20,468 nucleotides of DNA from Clostridium sp. CAG:914. GTDB lineage: Bacteria > Bacillota_I > Bacilli_A > RF39 > UBA660. Positions within the stretch are counted from its first letter, which is position 1. Every line of letters begins with the position of its first letter. The translations under genes were made by a program, and so were the position numbers. Of the stretch, positions 1 to 7,302 are shown piece by piece. The stretch covers positions 1 through 20,468 of the forward strand of contig FR902159.1 of assembly GCA_000437895.1 (NCBI GenBank), written 5' to 3'. Below the pieces are notes generated by a model, which was given only the letters and a program-made list of their open reading frames with translations, was not told the DNA's origin and made no database searches.

Positions 1-16
1 AACCACATATTTAGTC

Positions 17-46
17 TATAAATCATAAAAAATGGATTTATGTCAA
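17..46 (-). promoter_or_regulatory. Weak promoter candidate pointing out of the window
   Basis: On the minus strand a perfect -35 box TTGACA (46-41) is followed after 18 bp by TTTATA (22-17), a poor -10 match. It would drive a gene left of the window. The region is so AT-rich that such matches arise by chance, and the TTGACA overlaps the end of the small ORF at 43-162. Low confidence. Confidence 0.25.
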
Positions 47-162
47 GTTTTTAGACACAATTTTTTGAAAGACATACTTTGTGTATTATTCTTTTCTAAT
101 GGTTTAGTTAATCTATATTTTTCTTTTAAATATTTCTGCATTTTTCTAATAGTTAAATCCAT
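43..162 (-). CDS. Small hypothetical ORF, 39 codons (doubtful)
   Basis: The minus-strand ORF starts at ATG 162-160 and ends at TGA 45-43. It encodes a lysine-rich 39-residue peptide that begins MDLTIRKMQKYLKEKY. A Shine-Dalgarno-like AGGAG lies 11 bases before the ATG. It sits after the terminator of the ABC operon, so it would need its own promoter; none is clear. The N-terminus loosely recalls the first helix of MazG-like nucleotide pyrophosphohydrolases, but the reading frame stops before any catalytic motif and neither other frame continues it. It may be a genuine small protein, a remnant of a longer gene, or chance. I do not recognise it. Confidence 0.3.
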   Translation of the reverse strand: MDLTIRKMQKYLKEKYRLTKPLEKNNTQSMSFKKLCLKT

Positions 163-220
163 CTACAATCACACTCCTACCACTAGTATACATAATAAAA
201 TCAAAATAAACAACCATAAG

Positions 221-244
221 AAAAAGACTAACAAAAATTAGTCT
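221..244 (-). terminator. Intrinsic terminator of the protease/ABC operon
   Basis: On the minus strand AGACTAA (244-238) and TTAGTCT (231-225) form a 7-bp stem with a six-base loop, followed by a run of T. The upstream arm contains the last codons and the TAA stop of the ABC gene ending at 238, so the hairpin overlaps the coding end. It closes the four-gene operon that starts at 7209. Confidence 0.7.
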
Positions 245-2676
245 AAATCATGTCTTGATAATATATTAGCAGGAGTCTTTCTCATAGTATTAAATACCGG
301 TAATAAACTAACTATTATATTAAACAAATACATTACTATAATACTTATCAAAACAACCCAAATATTTATCATATAATTAGAAGATATATAAGAAATATCT
401 TTTAATTCATATAAACAATAAGATATAAATAATACACCAGGTAAACTTGATATTGAAGTAATAGCAAAAGATTCACCAATAAACATTTTATATATATCAC
501 TCTTCTTAACACCAATAGCTCTATATATACCTACTTCTTTTATTCTAGATAAAAATGATGAACGTGTCATTAATATTATTTCTATTAAAGAAATACTTAA
601 CATCACTAAAGACACTATAACAGAAGACTTAATAGATTCTTTCTTTTCATCTATATACCTATCTTTATCTACTTTATATACATCTTTAACATTAATATTC
701 TCTTCTTTAAGACTACTAACAAATTCTTCTTTATTCTTAGGATATACAGTTATACTATTCTTATAAGAAATAACATCATACATAATCGTAGATTCATTAA
801 CAAAATAATAATCAAAATTATACTTAGTATCATAATAACCTACTACTTTTAATTTCTTATCATTAACTTTTACATCTATTTCCTTATTTAACTTCATAAC
901 ATCTTTTTTATCTATATTTACTATTACTTCATAATCATTATTAGGTAATTTTCCCTCTTTTAAAACTATATCATCTTTATATAAATTATAATTATATACT
1001 TGTTTTCCATCCTTACTATCTATATCAATAGTAATATTACCATAAATTTGATTATTATTATCATTAGAATTACTTATTATATTTATAAATTCACTTTCTT
1101 TAGTATATATAGATGGACTATTCTTATCTACTATTCCTACTATTTTATATTCTAATCTATCAACTATTAAATATACTATTTGATTTAACAACTTTTCATA
1201 TCCCGTTATCCCAGCCATTACATACTGACCATTCTTATTAAAAACACTCTTATCAATAACAATTTCCCTATCATCTACAGGCATCCTACCAAGTATTATA
1301 TCATCTTCATTTAACATAGATAAACCAGATAAAGAACCACTAATCATTGAATAACTATTCATAGTTTGATAATAATAATCTGTCTTAACATTAAATACTA
1401 CTTCTGAATCTCCTGGCAAAATATAATTAACTCTATCATCATTAGCATATCCAAGATAATCATCTATTTTTATTTTATTATTATTAATCATCACATAATT
1501 TAAATTAGTTCTAATAAAATCACTATCTTTAATATCCGTAACACCCAAAATATTACTTATCGAATATGCAACAAATATTCCTGACATAAAAAAACCAAGT
1601 AATAATATTTTTTTAATAAACGAATAATTAAATACTTTTTTAAAACCATTAGATATTATTGTAAAAATATTAAATATAGAACTATATTTTAATTTAATAT
1701 CTTTATTAATTAAATTATCAAAATCAAAAGAATACTTCTCATAAATACTTTTATCCATTTTTTTATATTTATCATTAATTAATTCTATATTTGAATTACT
1801 ATCTATAACTTCAATATTATCTTGATTTTTATTTTCTATATAAATATTACCATTCTTAAAAACTATATTTAACTTTAATTTTACACTTTTATCAGAATAC
1901 ATATTAATATCAAAATTATCATTCTTACAAACATTATGATATTTATAATCCTTTAAATATATCTTATTATCCATTCTATAATCTAATTCATCATTATCAC
2001 TATTTTCATAGTCCTTAACAATTTTACCATCCGATACTTCTATTATTCTTGTAGCATAAAACTTAGCAATATCCGCTTCATGTGTTACAAGTATAACCAA
2101 CTTATCACGTGAAATAGATTTAATAATATTCATTATTTCAATCGTATTCTTAGAATCCAAATTACCCGTAGGCTCATCAGCCAATATTATTGAAGGATTT
2201 TTAACTATTGCCCTAGCAATACCTACTCTTTGTCTCTCACCACCAGATAACATAGAACAAGGCCTTAATTTATATCTATACATTCCAACTTTATCTAAAA
2301 TATAGTCAACCCTTTTCTTAATTTCTTTCTTATCTTTTATACCAATCATTTTTAATACTATTGCTACATTATCAAAAACAGACATATTATCTATAAGTTT
2401 ATAATCTTGAAATATATAACCAATATTTAAATTTCTAATTTCATCAACCCTAGAAGACATAACCTTAGTTATCTTCTTACCATTTATATATATTTTACCA
2501 GAATTAACTTTATCTAATCCACCAATAGCATTTAACAAAGTTGTTTTACCACATCCAGAAGGTCCAAGTAAAGCTACTAATCCCTTATCCAACTCTAAAG
2601 AAGTATTACAAATAGCTCTAATTTCATTTTTTCTTCTCTTATTAAAATATTTATATACATTTTCCAACCTTACCAT
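238..2676 (-). CDS. MacB-like ABC transporter, ATPase-FtsX permease fusion (second of pair)
   Basis: An 812-residue fusion. The N-terminal ABC ATPase (1-225) has Walker A GPSGCGKT (38-45), Q-loop Gln 90, signature LSGGERQ (143-149), Walker B ILADEP (164-169) and H-loop His 199, so it should be catalytically competent. A linker of about 125 residues (225-350), rich in Lys, Asn and beta-like segments, precedes TM1 (354-376). A large extracytoplasmic domain (about 377-680) and three C-terminal helices (near 685-704, 734-757 and 770-794) complete the MacB topology. A GVKKSD segment after TM2 is typical of FtsX permeases. MacB-type proteins act as mechanotransmitters rather than classical importers; that role is inferred here. 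The start has a strong SD, GAGGAGG, overlapping the upstream gene's end 2 bp away. It is last in the operon and probably pairs with the product of 2679-4862. Substrate unknown. Confidence 0.9.
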   Translation of the reverse strand: MVRLENVYKYFNKRRKNEIRAICNTSLELDKGLVALLGPSGCGKTTLLNAIGGLDKVNSGKIYINGKKITKVMSSRVDEIRNLNIGYIFQDYKLIDNMSVFDNVAIVLKMIGIKDKKEIKKRVDYILDKVGMYRYKLRPCSMLSGGERQRVGIARAIVKNPSIILADEPTGNLDSKNTIEIMNIIKSISRDKLVILVTHEADIAKFYATRIIEVSDGKIVKDYENSDNDELDYRMDNKIYLKDYKYHNVCKNDNFDINMYSDKSVKLKLNIVFKNGNIYIENKNQDNIEVIDSNSNIELINDKYKKMDKSIYEKYSFDFDNLINKDIKLKYSSIFNIFTIISNGFKKVFNYSFIKKILLLGFFMSGIFVAYSISNILGVTDIKDSDFIRTNLNYVMINNNKIKIDDYLGYANDDRVNYILPGDSEVVFNVKTDYYYQTMNSYSMISGSLSGLSMLNEDDIILGRMPVDDREIVIDKSVFNKNGQYVMAGITGYEKLLNQIVYLIVDRLEYKIVGIVDKNSPSIYTKESEFINIISNSNDNNNQIYGNITIDIDSKDGKQVYNYNLYKDDIVLKEGKLPNNDYEVIVNIDKKDVMKLNKEIDVKVNDKKLKVVGYYDTKYNFDYYFVNESTIMYDVISYKNSITVYPKNKEEFVSSLKEENINVKDVYKVDKDRYIDEKKESIKSSVIVSLVMLSISLIEIILMTRSSFLSRIKEVGIYRAIGVKKSDIYKMFIGESFAITSISSLPGVLFISYCLYELKDISYISSNYMINIWVVLISIIVMYLFNIIVSLLPVFNTMRKTPANILSRHDLD

Positions 2677-2678
2677 AT

Positions 2679-4862
2679 TTAAACCTCCTCTTTATATGTC
2701 TTCATTACTGAACGTTTAAATATTTTTCTTGCAAACCTAGTAGATATTGCATAAGACATTATAACTATTATTAAATATACTATTAAATAATCTTTCATTT
2801 CTAAATAACTAATTAAAGAAGAAATATAACTATTATCAATAACATTATATTTACATAACAATACAAAACCTATTACTATTAAATAAGTAAATGTCGCATT
2901 AGTAAATAATTCTACATCAAGAATCCTCTTCGTATTACTAACATTACTACCTAATATTCTTAATGTCGTATAATAAACATTTCTAGATTTTAAAATTAAT
3001 TTTATAACAAAATAAGATATAAAAAACAAAGTAACAATTAAAACAATATTAATAACCACCTTAACAATAGCAAATACTTTCAACAAATCTGACTCAGCAT
3101 TTATATTAGTATCCTTTATTTTTAAAGTATTAAATCCCAAATTCAACAATTCATTATCTACTACATCAATATTCCTAATATCATCTACAAAAATACTATA
3201 TTGATAATCACATTCATTAAACAACTTATCATAATCAACACCACTAATATATACTTCAGAATACCAATCATCATAACGAGTCTTTTCATTATAAGACTTA
3301 TCTATCACTAATTCCAATTCTTTTTCATAATATAAATTTTTAACAGTTATATACACCTTATTATTCTTACAATTATAATTTTTACACAAATATTCATAAT
3401 TTTCATTTATTACAGCATGTCCTTCACTAATAGAATTACTCTTTCCGATAAAACTTACATCATCATTTAAATACTTATTATTTATCATTACTTTTGTCTT
3501 ACTAATTTCTCTATTATAATTATACATATACTTATCTATATAATTATTACTTACATATATATAATCATCAAAAGTATTATTATCATATTTAATACCTACT
3601 ATTTTAAATTTAAAATCTTTATTATCTTCAATAACAAAATTCTTATTAAATAACTTATCCATATCATCTTTATATTCATCAAACTGATAATTATATTCTT
3701 CATTTATAACAATTACTACCTCATCATCACTATTAGGTAATCTACCAACATCAACACCATCCTTAAATGAATCAATATTTCTTAAATAACCATATATATA
3801 TAAATTATCATCATCATTAGTATTAGCATAAACCGTCCTATCTAAAAGAACGTCATTCTTAACAATATAATCTACATTAGAAATAATAGATATATTACTT
3901 ACATCTTCTTCCGTAAATTTAGTACCATCTTTTTTATTAATAACAATTCTCTTAGGATCTGTATTACTAAAATAATTATTATATAAAGAATTAATACTAT
4001 CTACCTCTGACTTCTCACTAGAAGAATACATTGATAATAAACCAAATGATATAAACAAAAATACCATCAATATTAATAAAAATTTAGGAATTATATTAAA
4101 TGTATTTCTTATACCTAATTTTACTATATTAAAAATAGACATCTTATTATCATTAAATTCTATCTCACTATCACACTTATCATGTTCTCTAATCTTATTA
4201 TCAGATATAACACGCCCATCAGCCATAGTAATTACCCTCGTAGCCAAATGAAGAACTTGTTCTAAATTATGAGTAACCACAATAACAAGCTTACCATTAG
4301 AAACTTTCTTTAATAATTTAACTATTTCTCTACCAGATTTTGAATCAAGATTACCAGTTGGTTCATCTGCAATAATAATAGGTGTCTCTTTAGCTAAAGC
4401 TCTTGCTATAGCAACACGTTGTTTTTGACCACCAGATAATTTAGATACTTTTGTATTCTTATATTTAGTTAACCCAACCTCTTCAATTAAAGATAATACT
4501 TTACTCTTTATATCTTTACTTTTATAACCATTAATCAAAAAAACTAACTCTATATTTTGATATACACTATAACTATTAACTAAATTATATGTTTGAAATA
4601 TATTAGATACATATTTTTTTCTATAATCTTCAAAATCAGATTCCCTATAATGACTAGTTTCTAAGTCATTAATATACATTTCCCCTTCTTCATAACTATC
4701 AAGCCCTGATATAACATTCAATAATGTTGATTTACCACTACCAGACTCACCAGTTATTACAACAAATTCACCAAGTTCAAAATTAAGAGAAACATTATTT
4801 ATTCCACTAGCTACAATACCTTTATTATAATAAAATTTAGATACCTTTTTAAGTCTTAACAT
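2679..4862 (-). CDS. MacB-like ABC transporter, ATPase-FtsX permease fusion (first of pair)
   Basis: A 727-residue fusion of an ABC ATPase (1-220) and an FtsX-type permease. Visible motifs are Walker A GESGSGKS (38-45), Gln 90, signature LSGGQKQ (142-148), Walker B IIADEP (163-168) and His 198. A short linker leads to TM1 (258-279), an extracytoplasmic domain (about 280-600) and three helices (near 610-632, 660-680 and 692-708). The architecture matches its downstream neighbour, but the sequences differ widely outside the ATPase and this copy lacks the long linker domain. That suggests a heterodimer rather than a recent duplication. SD GGAG lies 8 bases before the ATG; the peptidase gene ends 15 bp upstream. 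Cysteines in the extracytoplasmic part could form disulfides. The family includes lipoprotein, peptide-export and resistance machines; the substrate cannot be read from sequence. Confidence 0.9.
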   Translation of the reverse strand: MLRLKKVSKFYYNKGIVASGINNVSLNFELGEFVVITGESGSGKSTLLNVISGLDSYEEGEMYINDLETSHYRESDFEDYRKKYVSNIFQTYNLVNSYSVYQNIELVFLINGYKSKDIKSKVLSLIEEVGLTKYKNTKVSKLSGGQKQRVAIARALAKETPIIIADEPTGNLDSKSGREIVKLLKKVSNGKLVIVVTHNLEQVLHLATRVITMADGRVISDNKIREHDKCDSEIEFNDNKMSIFNIVKLGIRNTFNIIPKFLLILMVFLFISFGLLSMYSSSEKSEVDSINSLYNNYFSNTDPKRIVINKKDGTKFTEEDVSNISIISNVDYIVKNDVLLDRTVYANTNDDDNLYIYGYLRNIDSFKDGVDVGRLPNSDDEVVIVINEEYNYQFDEYKDDMDKLFNKNFVIEDNKDFKFKIVGIKYDNNTFDDYIYVSNNYIDKYMYNYNREISKTKVMINNKYLNDDVSFIGKSNSISEGHAVINENYEYLCKNYNCKNNKVYITVKNLYYEKELELVIDKSYNEKTRYDDWYSEVYISGVDYDKLFNECDYQYSIFVDDIRNIDVVDNELLNLGFNTLKIKDTNINAESDLLKVFAIVKVVINIVLIVTLFFISYFVIKLILKSRNVYYTTLRILGSNVSNTKRILDVELFTNATFTYLIVIGFVLLCKYNVIDNSYISSLISYLEMKDYLIVYLIIVIMSYAISTRFARKIFKRSVMKTYKEEV

Positions 4863-4877
4863 AATTTCTTCTCCAAT

Positions 4878-6617
4878 CTACTCGTCTACTTTCTTAGTTT
4901 TAAAAGCCACAATAGTAAATATAAGTATTGATAAAAATAATGTTATTACTACTAATTTATATACTAATCCTGTCTCTGGATTCTCAAATATTTCATGAGA
5001 ACTAGAAGATGTACTACCAGAATTACCTTGACTATTACCAACATATTCATATGTAGCAGTTATATTTGGATTAAAGAAAGATCTAGCTGTTATTACAGCA
5101 TTACCAGAAGAATTTATCATATTTAAAACACCATACTCATTTATTGATAATACACTCTCATCAGAAGAACTATATTCTATTATATCGTTATTTCCAACCG
5201 GATTAACATCTTCATTCAAAACAAAATAAGGCCCATTCTTACCAATCATACTAGTAATACTTATATCTATACTTTGTGTAGGAACATACTTAGATATAAA
5301 ATCATTTAAAGACCTATCATTAAATATTCCCTTAACATCAAAATTACTAAAATCATCTAGTTTTTTTAAATACCATGCTATCTTCTTATTATTTGTTCTA
5401 TTAACATAACTATCAAATTGACTTTTACTCAAATCATTAAACCACTTATAAGTCTTTTTAAATGAATCCCAATCCATTTTACCATTTACTCTAACAAGGC
5501 TTAAAAGATAATCACCACATCCACCACTCCAAGTTCCACCATTCACATAATTATCATACTGAGTTTTATAATTATTTAATATAAACTTTTCCATATCATA
5601 ATTATTATCTGTTATTATATTCATCTTTTCCATAGCATACAACGGATAAAAACTAGCTGTTTGTTCTTTTTCTTTTGTAAATCTCTCACGTGAAGTCACA
5701 TAAGAATTATCACTACTATAAAGTGGTAAATCAAATAAATGCCCCGTCTCATGAAGAAACGTCCAAGATATAAAATTATCTTTCTTATCACTTTTCAAAT
5801 TATTAACAGTATATTTTCTATTAGTTTCAATAGGAAAACCAGATATTGCACCATAAACGTGATAATTAGTCATCATATAAACTAATTGTCCATTTTTATA
5901 TGGATACAAAGTACCATGAGAACTATTTCCAACTAACTGTGCCATATATTTATATGCTTGAGAATATTTATTTGTAATTTTTTTTAAGTCATCATTTGTT
6001 AAACTAGCACTATCAACATCTTCCTTCCAAACTACCAATTTAACCTTTTTATCATCTGATTCAACTTGAACTAACCTATCATCTGCTAAAGAAATAGCTA
6101 TATCTTTTATATATACCGTTCCCATAGCATAATAATCTTCTATTCCCCAAAATCCAAGTACAATTCTACCTTTACCATCATATTCTGGCTTTAACACAAC
6201 TTCTAACTTTTTATATTCATTAGTATTATTATAAGAAGATAATGCCCAATTATAAAAAGAATTATCTTCATTTCTATATATTCCAATAACTCCACCTTTA
6301 TTGCCAACATAATTTTCTACCTTTACATTAGCACTAATAACATATATCTTATTTGGATCTAACCCATTAACACTACAATTATAATATCCATAAGATTTAT
6401 TACCAGTAATATTAATTGATTTAATTCCGTCATTTTCTTTAAAAGTAACCTCTCCTTGAGTACCTTTTTGTTCTTTACATATCATATTCATTCCTGAAAT
6501 AACAGAACTAACACCATCACTCTTTTCAACAGGAGCTAAATCTTTTGATACAACCAAAGAATTTACAGGAGTAATAAATACTATTAATAATATAAAAGCA
6601 AATATCATTTTTTTCAT
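4878..6617 (-). CDS. Secreted, wall-anchored M60-like zinc metallopeptidase
   Basis: A 579-residue surface protein. Residues 1-20 form a signal peptide (Lys-Lys then a hydrophobic core). Residues about 55-178 look like a beta-sandwich carbohydrate-binding module. A gluzincin motif HETGH (289-293) lies in the context SWTFLHETGHLFDLP. Downstream Glu 311, 316 or 318 could be the third zinc ligand, fitting the peptidase M60 (enhancin-like) pattern HExxH followed 8-28 residues later by Glu. Residues about 478-527 resemble a bacterial Ig-like (Big) domain, followed by a Ser/Gly-rich stretch. The C-terminus has NPETG (546-550), a hydrophobic helix and KTKK, a sortase-type signal. M60-like enzymes of gut bacteria often act on mucin-type glycoproteins; that substrate is inferred. 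AGGA 8 bases before the ATG overlaps the upstream stop. Exact peptidase family moderately sure, surface metallopeptidase very likely. Confidence 0.85.
   Translation of the reverse strand: MKKMIFAFILLIVFITPVNSLVVSKDLAPVEKSDGVSSVISGMNMICKEQKGTQGEVTFKENDGIKSINITGNKSYGYYNCSVNGLDPNKIYVISANVKVENYVGNKGGVIGIYRNEDNSFYNWALSSYNNTNEYKKLEVVLKPEYDGKGRIVLGFWGIEDYYAMGTVYIKDIAISLADDRLVQVESDDKKVKLVVWKEDVDSASLTNDDLKKITNKYSQAYKYMAQLVGNSSHGTLYPYKNGQLVYMMTNYHVYGAISGFPIETNRKYTVNNLKSDKKDNFISWTFLHETGHLFDLPLYSSDNSYVTSRERFTKEKEQTASFYPLYAMEKMNIITDNNYDMEKFILNNYKTQYDNYVNGGTWSGGCGDYLLSLVRVNGKMDWDSFKKTYKWFNDLSKSQFDSYVNRTNNKKIAWYLKKLDDFSNFDVKGIFNDRSLNDFISKYVPTQSIDISITSMIGKNGPYFVLNEDVNPVGNNDIIEYSSSDESVLSINEYGVLNMINSSGNAVITARSFFNPNITATYEYVGNSQGNSGSTSSSSHEIFENPETGLVYKLVVITLFLSILIFTIVAFKTKKVDE
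4968..4982 (-). other. NPETG sortase-type sorting motif in the peptidase
   Basis: These bases encode Asn-Pro-Glu-Thr-Gly at residues 546-550 of the metallopeptidase. They are followed by a hydrophobic segment of about 20 residues and a Lys-rich tail, the standard order of a cell-wall sorting signal. The first position is Asn rather than the classical Leu. No sortase gene is present in the window. Confidence 0.7.
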
Positions 6618-6621
6618 AATT

Positions 6622-7209
6622 CTAATCCTTTCTTACTATTTTTTTATAAGTATTTTTCTTCTCTAATCTAATAATTTTCATCTCTCTTATAAAACCTATA
6701 AATAACATAATACCCACTATAAATAACATTGTACTAAAAACAATAACTATAATTCTTTCCTGTAATATTCTTCCCTCATCTAAATAAGTATTTCCAAAAT
6801 ATTCACTATAATTATCTTTATTTATATCAATATCATAACTATTAGATAACCCCAAAATAGCCATATCTCTAACATCATCAGGTATATTAAAAATATATCC
6901 CTTTAAACAATAATTAAATTCCTTATCATTATATTTTTTCTCTATCTTGTTATATGTTCTATTCCATAATTTTACAACATATAAATAATCTTTATCATCC
7001 TTTACAAAATAATATCCCATATTACCATCTAAAGATATCTTAGCTATATTCTTAACATTAATTTCTACATAATTATTTTCAATATCCCCGTCTTTTTCTA
7101 CTAAAGTACTATAATCCTTTGCTATAGGTATATTTTTATATACCACAAAAGCTACCACCAATAAAACTATAGCCATAATTAAATTTACATAACATTTCTT
7201 TTCTCTCAT
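6622..7209 (-). CDS. Hypothetical membrane protein with two TM helices
   Basis: The 195-residue product has one TM helix near 9-25 and another near 152-173, with a polar domain of about 125 residues between them. The Lys/Arg-rich ends flanking both helices suggest that the termini are cytoplasmic and the central domain is outside. I do not recognise a family and see no catalytic motif. It is the first gene of a four-gene operon, ends 4 bp before the peptidase gene, and its last codons carry that gene's SD. An accessory or scaffold role for the peptidase or the two MacB-like transporters is a guess from position. Its own start follows GGGAG by 12 bases; a two-codon ATG-AAA-TAA lies between, ending one base before this ATG. 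Confidence 0.8.
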   Translation of the reverse strand: MREKKCYVNLIMAIVLLVVAFVVYKNIPIAKDYSTLVEKDGDIENNYVEINVKNIAKISLDGNMGYYFVKDDKDYLYVVKLWNRTYNKIEKKYNDKEFNYCLKGYIFNIPDDVRDMAILGLSNSYDIDINKDNYSEYFGNTYLDEGRILQERIIVIVFSTMLFIVGIMLFIGFIREMKIIRLEKKNTYKKIVRKD

Positions 7210-7236
7210 TTATTTCATCTTCTCCCTACTATATAT

Positions 7237-7265
7237 ATTTTATCAAATTATTTAACCTAGTACAA
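7237..7265 (-). promoter_or_regulatory. Promoter of the four-gene peptidase/ABC operon
   Basis: On the minus strand TTGTAC (7265-7260) and TAAAAT (7242-7237) are separated by exactly 17 bp, about 30 bp upstream of the ATG at 7209. The -35 box matches four of six consensus bases and the -10 five of six. It lies directly after the terminator of the preceding ABC cluster, which supports separate transcription. The -35 overlaps TGTACTA, seven bases identical to one arm of the operator at 13613-13633. Confidence 0.55.
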
Positions 7266-7266
7266 G

Positions 7267-7302
7267 AAAAAAAGAGAATTAAAAAGAGAATTAAATATTC
7301 TC
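7267..7302 (-). terminator. Intrinsic terminator of the ytr-like ABC cluster, with duplicated 3' arm
   Basis: GAGAAT (7302-7297, in the last codons of the FtsX gene) pairs with ATTCTC (7291-7286) across a five-base loop, followed by five T. A second copy of ATTCTC (7279-7274) followed by seven T could serve as an alternative 3' arm. The repeat unit on the plus strand is AAAAAGAGAATT, twice in tandem. Stems of only six pairs make it a modest terminator. Confidence 0.6.

Noticed and set aside
43..162. MazG-type nucleotide pyrophosphohydrolase
   Set aside because: Only a short N-terminal resemblance; the frame ends before any catalytic residues.
32..241. Plus-strand 69-codon open frame at the left edge
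   Set aside because: No SD, very AT-rich low-complexity product, and it runs through the minus-strand terminator at 221-244.
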